A stretch of DNA of 5,026 nucleotides, taken from the NCBI GenBank assembly GCA_039815415.1, contig JBCBZH010000296.1:1-5026 (forward strand). The letters are read 5' to 3'. Of the stretch, positions 1 through 4,994 are shown in pieces. The stretch is from JBCBZH01 sp039815415. Its GTDB lineage: Bacteria; Bacteroidota; Rhodothermia; Rhodothermales; Rubricoccaceae. Made by a program: the position numbers and the translations under genes. The notes beneath the pieces are model-generated. The model worked only from the letters and a program-made list of their open reading frames with translations, did not search any database and was not told where the DNA came from. Numbering within the stretch: position 1 is the first letter of the stretch; each line of letters opens with the position of its first letter.

Positions 1-41
1 GCCGCCTGAGCCTCGCATTCCGACGCACCTGCCCACATCCC

Positions 42-56
42 TGACGGATTCCGTCA
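42..56. promoter_or_regulatory. 15-bp perfect dyad, candidate Lrp/AsnC operator
   Basis: TGACGGA (42-48), one central T (49), and TCCGTCA (50-56) form a perfect 7-1-7 inverted repeat that ends five bases before the ATG at 62. Lrp/AsnC proteins commonly bind dyads of about 13-15 bp and often repress their own gene, so autoregulation by the product of the next gene is a reasonable inference. The dyad occupies the place where a ribosome binding site would lie, and no Shine-Dalgarno sequence is visible there. It could instead act as a small hairpin in the mRNA leader. Confidence 0.45.
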
Positions 57-61
57 CTTCC

Positions 62-517
62 ATGCTCGATCCGCTCGACCGAGAGATCCTCCGCCTCGTT
101 CAGGAGAACAACCGCCTCTCCCACGCTGCGATTGGAAAAACCGTCGGGCTGTCGGACTCGTCGGTTCGGCGGCGCCTCCACGCGCTTCGAGAAAAGGGCG
201 TCATCGAGGCGGATGTCTCCATCCTTGCCCCGGAGACCGTTGGCATCCAGGCCATCGTGACGGTTTCGTTCGAGACGGAGAGCGTGGAAGGCGACGACGC
301 GTTCCGGCAGCGGATGCTGGAGACCCCAGAGGTCTCGCAGTGCTACGCGGTCTCAGGGGAGGTGGACTACATCCTCGTCGTCCACGTCCCAGACCTGCCG
401 AGCTACGAGGCGTGGGGCAAGCGTGTGCTCATGGCCGACCCGGCCATCCGCCGCTACGGTACGCACCTCGTCTGGAATCGCGTCAAGTTCTCGACAGCGA
501 TTCCGCTTCCAGGCTGA
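62..517 (+). CDS. Lrp/AsnC family transcriptional regulator
   Basis: This 151-residue protein has the normal length and architecture of the Lrp/AsnC family. The opening MLDPLDREILRLVQENNRLS matches the family's N-terminal signature. A winged helix-turn-helix occupies about residues 18-48, with recognition helix near SDSSVRRRLHALREKGVI. The C-terminal RAM (ligand-binding, oligomerising) domain covers about residues 60-148 and includes VSGEVDYILVVHV, the counterpart of the usual TGxYDxLLxV strand. Members work as DNA-bound dimers or octamers in the cytoplasm and usually sense amino acids or other small metabolites; the ligand cannot be read from sequence. The ATG at 62 places the family signature at residue 1, although no Shine-Dalgarno precedes it. 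The dyad just upstream suggests autoregulation. The transporter gene begins 78 bases downstream on the same strand and is the obvious candidate target, but this is inferred only from position. Confidence 0.93.
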   Translation: MLDPLDREILRLVQENNRLSHAAIGKTVGLSDSSVRRRLHALREKGVIEADVSILAPETVGIQAIVTVSFETESVEGDDAFRQRMLETPEVSQCYAVSGEVDYILVVHVPDLPSYEAWGKRVLMADPAIRRYGTHLVWNRVKFSTAIPLPG

Positions 518-528
518 GGACGCCATCG

Positions 529-538
529 CCAGCTCGAG
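529..538 (+). repeat. Intergenic motif CCAGCTCGAG, copy 1
   Basis: First copy of a short motif that recurs on the same strand in every non-coding stretch that follows a gene in this window (also 2870, 4028, 4930 as a variant, and 4985). It begins 12 bases after the regulator's stop codon and 67 bases before the transporter's ATG. Here it is preceded by CG, giving CGCCAGCTCGAG. Its function is unknown. Confidence 0.5.
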
Positions 539-595
539 CGGTGGTATTGACCTCGCAGGTTGTAGACTCGGAGAGGCCCTGCCCTCGTCCCTCCG

Positions 596-2860
596 ATGCG
601 CCAGCACCTCACTGAGGACTTCAGCAACGTCCCGCCGGAAACAACGGGTCACGTGCCCGGGCCGCGCAAATTCGGGACGTTTGCGGGTGTCTTCACGCCG
701 ACGCTGCTCACCATCCTCGGCGTGATCATGTACCTGCGTACAGGGTGGGTGGTAGGCAATGCGGGCGTGCTCGGCACCCTGGGCGTGGTCGGCCTCTCGT
801 TCGGGATTACGCTGGCGACCGGCCTCGCGATGTCGTCGATCACCACGAACATCCGGATCGGTGCCGGAGGCGCGTACTCCATCATCTCGCAGTCGCTCGG
901 TCTGGAGGTAGGTGGCAGCGTCGGCATTCCGCTCTACCTGTCGCAGGCGCTGGCCGTGGCGCTCTACGTATTCGGCTTTCGGGAGGGCTGGGCGTGGGTG
1001 TTCCCTGAGCATCCGGCTCTGTTGGTTGATCTCGGCGTGTTCGCGGTCGTGGTCGGCGTGGCGTGGATCAGTGCCTCGTTCGCGTTCCGGGTCCAGTACC
1101 TCATCATGGCCGTGATCGCCGGGTCGCTTGTGTCGGTCGCCGTCGCAGCCGCACAGGGGTCGATGGTCTACGACCCCGCCGACATCGGGCTGGTGGGGCC
1201 GTATGTGGGCGCTCCCGAGAACGGTTTTTCCGGGACCTCGTTCTGGGTCGTGTTCGCGGTGTTCTTTCCCGCCGCCACTGGGATCATGGCCGGGGCGAAC
1301 ATGAGCGGGGACCTGCGAGACCCCAAGCGGAGCATTCCCATCGGCACGCTCTCGGCGATTGGGGTCAGCCTGGCGATCTATCTGCTGCTCGCCTACTGGC
1401 TGGCGCGGTCGGCGACGCCTGAGGAGTTGGTCTCCAACTACACCATCATGATCGACCGTGCGGCGTGGGGCCCGGCTGTCGTTGCGGGCCTGCTGGGCGC
1501 CACGTTCTCCTCCGCGCTGGCGTCCATCGTGGGCGCCCCGCGCATCCTGCAGGCTCTTGGAGACCACGGCGTGCTTCCGCGCGGGACATGGCTGGCAGAA
1601 CGGACGCCAAAGGGAGAGCCCCGCAATGCCCTCCTGATCACTGCAGCCATCGTGGCAGCGGCGCTCTTGATGCGCGACCTCAACGCGATCGCGCCCGTCA
1701 TCACGATGTTCTTCCTCATCACCTACGCGATGATCAACTTCGTGGTGTTCGTGGAAGGGCAGCTCGGCCTCGTCAGCTTCCGGCCGCAGTTCCGCGTGCC
1801 TCAGTTCGTCCCGCTCGCAGGCCTGATCGGGTGCCTGCTGGCGATGTTCGTGGTGAGCCCAGCCTTCGGGCTGGCGGCTGTGGTCGTGGTGGTGGCGTTC
1901 TATGGATTTCTGCTCCGCCGCGACCTCGAGGCACCCTACGGGGATGTTCGCAGTGGCCTCTTCGTTGCCCTGGCCAAGTGGGCTGCGAAGCGAGTCGGCG
2001 ACATGCCGAATCGACAGGAGCGCGCCTGGAAGTCGAACCTGCTCGTGCCCGTCGAGGACGTGGCGGTGCTCCGGGGCACCTTCGAGATCATCTGGGACAT
2101 CGCCAGGCCGCGCGGCTCCGTCAAGCTCATCGGGCTCAACGGCACCCTTCCGCCCGACGACGACCGCCCAGCAGGCCGACTCGACCGCCTCCCCACGCTC
2201 GCGGCGGCCTTCCGCCGCAAGGGCGTCTTCTCGTCCTTCGCCATCGTAGACGCAAACCGATTCGAGAAGGGGGTTGTGGCCTCGTTGCAGGCGCTCCGAG
2301 GCTCGTTCTTCCGCCCAAACGTCTTGTTCTTGCCTCTTCCCCCTCGTCCACACAATGAGGACTCACGCGAGCCGGAGTTCGCGCGCGCCATCGTAGAGGC
2401 CCGGCGTCAGTCGCTCGGAACGCTCGTCTGGGCTCCACATCCGACCGCAGGCCTCGGCCAGCGGAACGCCGTCAACGTCTGGGTGTACGACCGGTCGCCC
2501 GACTGGAAGATCTCTATGGACATCGGCAACCTCGACCTCTCCATCCTGATCGCCTACAAGCTGCAGCAGAACTGGAACGGGCAGATCCGCCTGATTACGG
2601 TGGTGCAGGACGAGCGCGAGCTGGCGAACGCACGCCACTTCCTCCGCCAGCTCGTTGACCTGGCCCGGCTTCCTGACGCGACGCCCATCGCCATCGCGGG
2701 CCGGTTCCAGGGCTACATCCGCGAGGCTCCGCCAGCAGACATCAACCTGTTCGGGCTTATGCCAGAGCCCACGTTCGAGGCCATGCATAACCTCGTGGAC
2801 GTGACCCGAGCGAGCGCCCTGTTCGTCCGGGACTCGGGACTCGAGAACGCGCTGGCGTAG
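596..2860 (+). CDS. SLC12-like cation-chloride cotransporter (APC superfamily)
   Basis: This 754-residue protein has about 12 hydrophobic segments between residues 31 and 440, followed by a soluble, presumably cytosolic domain of about 314 residues. The membrane part follows the eukaryotic NKCC/NCC/KCC pattern: KFGTFAGVFTPTLLTILGV in TM1, GGAYSIISQSLG before TM3, VFFPAATGIMAGANMSGDL in TM6 and GATFSSALASIVGAP in TM8. By alignment from memory to NKCC1, the K+ ligands Tyr, Pro and Thr correspond to Y124, P225 and T228, and the Na+ ligands Ala, Ser and Ser to A302, S305 and S306. TM1 reads T39-I40-L41 where NKCC1 has Asn-Ile-Trp. The stretch NVWVYDRSPDW...LDLSILIAYKL (627-655) resembles the C-terminal domain of eukaryotic members. 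The expected role is coupled inner-membrane ion transport; transport of another solute is possible. An in-frame TAG at 563-565 with no other start codon before TM1 fixes the start at 596, although no clear Shine-Dalgarno is present. Confidence 0.9.
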   Translation: MRQHLTEDFSNVPPETTGHVPGPRKFGTFAGVFTPTLLTILGVIMYLRTGWVVGNAGVLGTLGVVGLSFGITLATGLAMSSITTNIRIGAGGAYSIISQSLGLEVGGSVGIPLYLSQALAVALYVFGFREGWAWVFPEHPALLVDLGVFAVVVGVAWISASFAFRVQYLIMAVIAGSLVSVAVAAAQGSMVYDPADIGLVGPYVGAPENGFSGTSFWVVFAVFFPAATGIMAGANMSGDLRDPKRSIPIGTLSAIGVSLAIYLLLAYWLARSATPEELVSNYTIMIDRAAWGPAVVAGLLGATFSSALASIVGAPRILQALGDHGVLPRGTWLAERTPKGEPRNALLITAAIVAAALLMRDLNAIAPVITMFFLITYAMINFVVFVEGQLGLVSFRPQFRVPQFVPLAGLIGCLLAMFVVSPAFGLAAVVVVVAFYGFLLRRDLEAPYGDVRSGLFVALAKWAAKRVGDMPNRQERAWKSNLLVPVEDVAVLRGTFEIIWDIARPRGSVKLIGLNGTLPPDDDRPAGRLDRLPTLAAAFRRKGVFSSFAIVDANRFEKGVVASLQALRGSFFRPNVLFLPLPPRPHNEDSREPEFARAIVEARRQSLGTLVWAPHPTAGLGQRNAVNVWVYDRSPDWKISMDIGNLDLSILIAYKLQQNWNGQIRLITVVQDERELANARHFLRQLVDLARLPDATPIAIAGRFQGYIREAPPADINLFGLMPEPTFEAMHNLVDVTRASALFVRDSGLENALA

Positions 2861-2869
2861 CTCGCGTCG

Positions 2870-2879
2870 CCAGCTCGAG
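2870..2879 (+). repeat. Intergenic motif CCAGCTCGAG, copy 2
   Basis: Second exact copy of the 10-base motif, starting 10 bases after the transporter's stop codon and again preceded by CG. It runs directly into GCTGACGTG (2879-2887), a 9-mer that reappears near the copy at 4930. Confidence 0.5.
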
Positions 2880-2880
2880 C

Positions 2881-2900
2881 TGACGTGGAGCACCACGTCG
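2881..2900. repeat. Short inverted repeat after the transporter gene
   Basis: GACGTGG (2882-2888) and CCACGTC (2893-2899) pair perfectly across a four-base AGCA loop, with a possible T-G wobble outside. The hairpin begins about 20 bases after the transporter stop codon. No T-tract follows, so it is not a standard intrinsic terminator. It could be a weak or factor-assisted terminator, a 3'-end stabilising hairpin, or an operator for the next gene. Confidence 0.4.
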
Positions 2901-2959
2901 CGGGATGTAACCTATTCAACATCGGTACGTCAGGAGGGCACGTTGCTCTGTTCGTGCCC

Positions 2960-3013
2960 ATGCGATTTGCTCCTCTCGCTCTCCTTCTCTTTGCTCTTCC
3001 CATCGCAGCCCAG
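2960..3013 (+). other. Signal peptide coding segment
   Basis: Codons 1-18 encode a single basic residue followed by a leucine/alanine-rich core and an AAQ-type cleavage site (MRFAPLALLLFALPIAAQ, then TDSAPARG). No lipobox cysteine is present, so Sec export with signal peptidase I cleavage is expected rather than lipidation. Confidence 0.8.
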
Positions 3014-3991
3014 ACCGACTCCGCGCCTGCTCGCGGGATTCTGATTGGGACGAATGACGTCGGCATCGGCCTTGGCGATGTGCCCCGCGTCACGGGCGTC
3101 CGCCTCAACTTCCGGGACCAAGCCCTTCGACGCGTGGTCGGTCTCAATGCGACCATATGGAGCCCCAAGAATGGCGCGGACAGTCTGAGTCAGGTCAGCG
3201 GCATCGCGCTCGGACTGCCGCTGACGGGCGCCGGCGACATCGAGGGGCTCGGGCTGGCGATTGGTGGCGTCAGTGCAGACAACCGACTGGTCGGAATCGC
3301 CGTTGGAGGCCTCGGCGTCGGCGCGGGTGGCGACGTCAGCGGGCTGGCGGTCGGCGGGCTGGGCGTGGGAGCCGGTGGAGATGTAACGGGAATCACGATG
3401 GGTGGCCTGGGCGTCGGCGCGGGTGATGACCTGCTGGGAATCTCAGTCGGCGGCCTTGGTGTCGGAAGCGGCGGCGATGTGCGTGGCATCACCTTCGGGG
3501 GCCTCGGCGTGGGTGCCGGGGGCGATGTCCAAGGGATCGCATTCGGCGGCCTTGGCGTGGGTGGTGGAGGCAATGCCCAGGGCTTACTCGTAGGAGGTCT
3601 CGGAGCGGGTGTCGGTGGCGATTTTCAGGGCGTCGGTGTTGGCGGTGTTGGGGTAGGTGTGGGCGGAAAAGCCGAAGGCCTCTTCCTCGGTGGCGTTGGC
3701 GTTGGGACCGCGAGCCTTCGCGGCATCGCCGTAGGGGGCCTTGGCGTGGGAAGCTCCGATGCCCAAGGGCTTCTCGTTGCCGGCGGCACCATTCAGGTTC
3801 CCTCAGACGGCATCCTTCAGGGAATCGCTATCAGCCCGTACACGAATGTCCGAGGCGAGATGCGTGGGCTGAGCATCGGGATCGTCAACATCGCAGGATC
3901 GCTCCAGGGCGTCCAGATCGGGCTGCTCAACTGGGCAGGCAACAACCGTGGATGGGCGCGACTCCTGCCCATCGCGAACGCACACTTCTAG
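2960..3991 (+). CDS. Exported glycine-rich surface repeat protein, LA_2272-like
   Basis: From the ATG at 2960 the product has 343 residues and begins with a clear signal peptide, MRFAPLALLLFALPIAAQ, probably cleaved after AAQ. The open frame extends up to an ATG at 2885, but that start would bury the signal peptide behind 25 residues, so 2960 is preferred. AGGAGG at 2932-2937 is too far upstream (22 bases) to support this ATG well. After a non-repetitive part (about 19-109) come eight 16-residue units (110-237) of the form xxGIxxGGLGVGAGGD, two 15-residue units (238-267), and degenerate copies to the end. The C-terminus, LQGVQIGLLNWAGNN...LLPIANAHF, is the ending I associate with LA_2272-type surface repeat proteins. 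No cysteine is seen. The regular repeats suggest a beta-rich solenoid or barrel, and the final Phe recalls outer-membrane beta-barrel ends; both are inference. The function is unknown. Confidence 0.85.
   Translation: MRFAPLALLLFALPIAAQTDSAPARGILIGTNDVGIGLGDVPRVTGVRLNFRDQALRRVVGLNATIWSPKNGADSLSQVSGIALGLPLTGAGDIEGLGLAIGGVSADNRLVGIAVGGLGVGAGGDVSGLAVGGLGVGAGGDVTGITMGGLGVGAGDDLLGISVGGLGVGSGGDVRGITFGGLGVGAGGDVQGIAFGGLGVGGGGNAQGLLVGGLGAGVGGDFQGVGVGGVGVGVGGKAEGLFLGGVGVGTASLRGIAVGGLGVGSSDAQGLLVAGGTIQVPSDGILQGIAISPYTNVRGEMRGLSIGIVNIAGSLQGVQIGLLNWAGNNRGWARLLPIANAHF
3287..3760 (+). repeat. Tandem 48-bp/45-bp coding repeats (10 units)
   Basis: Eight 48-bp units fill 3287-3670, followed by two 45-bp units at 3671-3715 and 3716-3760. 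Each encodes a variant of xxGIxxGGLGVGxGGD. The protein core is nearly constant while codons differ from unit to unit: the GGLGVG core is written with several different third-base patterns. The units therefore look old and selectively maintained, not a fresh slippage expansion. Further degenerate units continue to about 3940. Confidence 0.85.
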
Positions 3992-4006
3992 GGCTGCCCC
4001 TCAGCC
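3992..4006 (+). terminator. Weak hairpin after the surface protein gene
   Basis: GGCTG (3992-3996) and CAGCC (4002-4006) can pair around CCCCT directly after the stop codon. An alternative hairpin, AGCC-TAC-GGCT (4003-4013), would compete with it. No U-tract follows, so the terminator role is weakly supported. Confidence 0.2.
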
Positions 4007-4027
4007 TACGGCTAGCTTCCGGCCTCA

Positions 4028-4036
4028 CCAGCTCGA
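4028..4036 (+). repeat. Intergenic motif CCAGCTCGA, copy 3
   Basis: This copy matches the first nine bases of the 10-mer and lies immediately before the yebC start, followed by CGGAGACAGATG. The GGAG at 4038-4041, four bases before the ATG, is the only ribosome-binding-like sequence for yebC and directly abuts the motif. Confidence 0.45.
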
Positions 4037-4045
4037 CGGAGACAG

Positions 4046-4729
4046 ATGGGACGGATGTTCGAGAAGCGCAAGCACACCATGTTTGCGCGCTACGACCGCA
4101 TGGCGAAGCAGTTCACGCGCGTCGGCAAGGAGATCGTGATCGCCGTCAAGGCGGGCGGGCCGGACCCGGACATGAACCCGCAGCTCCGGCGGGCCATGCA
4201 GAACGCCAAGGGCGTCAACATGCCCAAGGACAAGGTGGAGGCCGCCATCAAGCGGGCGATGGGCAAGGACACGGCCAACTACGACGAGATCCTGTACGAG
4301 GGCTACGGCCCGCACGGCGTCCCGCTCCTCGTGGAGGCGGCTACCGACAATGTCAACCGGACCGTTGCCAACCTGCGGGCACTGTTCTCGCGCGGCGGCG
4401 GCAACCTCGGCACGTCCGGCTCGGTCGCCTTCCAGTTCACCAAGATGGGCGCCTTCCAGCTTGATCCCACCGCCATCCCCGACCGCGACGACTTCGAGCT
4501 GGAGATGATCGATGAGGGCCTGGAGGAGCTGGACGAAGGCCTCGCCGAGGATGGCCGCGAGGTGCTCGTCGCCCGGTGCGCTTTCTCCGACTTCGGACAG
4601 ATGCAGAAGGCTCTCGAGTCACGCAGCCTCGAGCCCATCGCCGCCGAGGTCGAGTACGTCCCGTCCACCACCGCCGAGCTGGCGGATGAGCAGGCCGACA
4701 CCATCCTCGAGCTGGTGGGGCAGGATTGA
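4046..4729 (+). CDS. yebC: YebC/TACO1 family protein, C-terminus frameshifted
   Basis: The uninterrupted frame gives 227 residues with the signature blocks of the YebC/PmpR/TACO1 family: GGPDPDMNPQLRRAMQNAKG (37-56), NMPKDKVEAAIKRAMGK (58-74) and YEGYGPHGVPLLVEAATDNV (84-103). The MGRMFEKRK opening is the variant I associate with Bacteroidota-type members and fixes the start at 4046; GGAG lies four bases upstream. Family members are cytosolic; they have been described as transcription regulators and, more recently, as ribosome-associated translation factors helping proline-rich stretches. The frame ends ELVGQD, but the +1 frame continues RIEADEDVQRVFHNLA to a TAA at 4770-4772, matching the family's usual DVQxVYHN ending. 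Removing one G from the GGGG run at 4717-4720 joins the two and yields 241 residues, the usual family length. The cause may be a sequencing or assembly indel or a real mutation. Without repair, about 16 conserved C-terminal residues are lost. Confidence 0.93.
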   Translation: MGRMFEKRKHTMFARYDRMAKQFTRVGKEIVIAVKAGGPDPDMNPQLRRAMQNAKGVNMPKDKVEAAIKRAMGKDTANYDEILYEGYGPHGVPLLVEAATDNVNRTVANLRALFSRGGGNLGTSGSVAFQFTKMGAFQLDPTAIPDRDDFELEMIDEGLEELDEGLAEDGREVLVARCAFSDFGQMQKALESRSLEPIAAEVEYVPSTTAELADEQADTILELVGQD

Positions 4730-4772
4730 GGCCGATGAGGACGTGCAGCGCGTCTTCCACAACCTCGCATAA
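4717..4772 (+). pseudogene. yebC: Out-of-frame yebC C-terminal coding remnant
   Basis: Starting at the GGGG run, the +1 frame reads GRIEADEDVQRVFHNLA and stops at TAA (4770-4772). The DVQRVFHN stretch corresponds to the DVQEVYHN ending of canonical YebC proteins, so this is displaced coding sequence rather than intergenic DNA. Read as GAG CTG GTG GGC AGG ATT GAG, with one G removed, the protein is continuous. The annotated gene end should probably be 4772. Confidence 0.8.
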
Positions 4773-4830
4773 CGGGAATCGGGAATCGGGAATCGGGAAT
4801 CGGGAATCGGGAATCGGGAATCGGGAATCG
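4773..4830. repeat. Heptanucleotide array, CGGGAAT x 8
   Basis: Eight perfect CGGGAAT units run from 4773 to 4828, followed by a partial CG. The first base of the array directly follows the TAA that ends the repaired yebC frame. The GGG runs recur every seven bases with four-base loops, which fits a G-quadruplex pattern on the + strand. Perfect identity implies recent expansion by slippage or an active homogenising process. On the opposite strand the array reads as a PDSRFPI repeat, which I regard as spurious translation. Confidence 0.95.
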
Positions 4831-4847
4831 AAGATGCATGGGTCGTC

Positions 4848-4863
4848 GGGCTGGCGAAAGCCC
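4848..4863. repeat. Small inverted repeat GGGCT-6-AGCCC
   Basis: GGGCT (4848-4852) pairs with AGCCC (4859-4863) across a six-base loop. It is short, and no T-tract follows. It could contribute to 3'-end structure with the stronger hairpin just downstream. Confidence 0.3.
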
Positions 4864-4877
4864 AATCGGAACCGCCT

Positions 4878-4907
4878 GTAGAGACGGCCTCGCCGAGGCG
4901 TCTCCAC
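4878..4907. repeat. Imperfect palindrome, REP-like hairpin
   Basis: GAGAC (4881-4885) pairs with GTCTC (4900-4904), and GCCTC (4887-4891) pairs with GAGGC (4895-4899) around a GCC loop with one bulged G. Outside, GT (4878-4879) can pair with AC (4906-4907) across an A-C mismatch. This is the strongest hairpin in the non-coding tail. It lacks a T-tract. It recalls GTAGAGACG...CGTCTCTAC palindromes that are dispersed in some bacterial genomes, a comparison made from memory only. Confidence 0.55.
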
Positions 4908-4929
4908 GCCGAGCGGTGACACGCCTCCG

Positions 4930-4937
4930 CCAGCTCG
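4930..4937 (+). repeat. Intergenic motif variant CCAGCTCG(T), copy 4
   Basis: This copy shares CGCCAGCTCG with the others but continues TAG instead of AG. GCTGACGTG (4946-4954) and ACGTCGC (4965-4971) follow, the same two elements that follow copy 2 at 2879-2887 and 2895-2901, with wider spacing here. Confidence 0.4.
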
Positions 4938-4984
4938 TAGGGGACGCTGACGTGTCGAATCCCAACGTCGCCTTCTCCCACCCG

Positions 4985-4994
4985 CCAGCTCGAG
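4985..4994 (+). repeat. Intergenic motif CCAGCTCGAG, copy 5
   Basis: Third exact copy of the 10-mer, preceded by CCCG and followed by GCACAGATG. The arrangement CCAGCTCGA, a few bases, then ACAGATG resembles copy 3, where the ATG is the yebC start. Here the ATG at 5001 is followed by a TGA after only four codons. Confidence 0.5.

Noticed and set aside
353..2353. Minus-strand open frame of 666 codons opposite the transporter gene
   Set aside because: It is antisense to a clearly conserved membrane protein, is very rich in Arg, His, Glu and Asp, and shows no recognisable domain. Such shadows are common in GC-rich genes.
1465..2358. Second + strand open frame of 297 codons inside the transporter
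   Set aside because: It overlaps the conserved transporter frame entirely, and its Arg/Pro/Ala/Gly-rich translation has no domain features; a compositional artefact.
561..2913. TGTAGACT (561-568) and TGTAACCT (2906-2913) as a shared -10-like promoter element
   Set aside because: No matching -35-like element at a sensible distance is found for either, and they lie at different distances from their starts (27 and 46 bases). Not enough to call promoters.
3190..3573. Minus-strand proline-rich frame opposite the glycine repeats
   Set aside because: Pro-rich translation is the automatic antisense of Gly-rich codons; the + strand frame has a signal peptide and a family-like C-terminus.
4773..4830. 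CRISPR array interpretation of the tandem repeats
   Set aside because: The units are seven bases, contiguous and without spacers, and no cas gene is present. It is a microsatellite.
4538..4898. 13-mer GGCCTCGCCGAGG shared by yebC (4538-4550) and the tail hairpin (4886-4898)
   Set aside because: In yebC it is ordinary Gly-Leu-Ala-Glu codons in GC-rich sequence, with no extended similarity around it; chance is sufficient.
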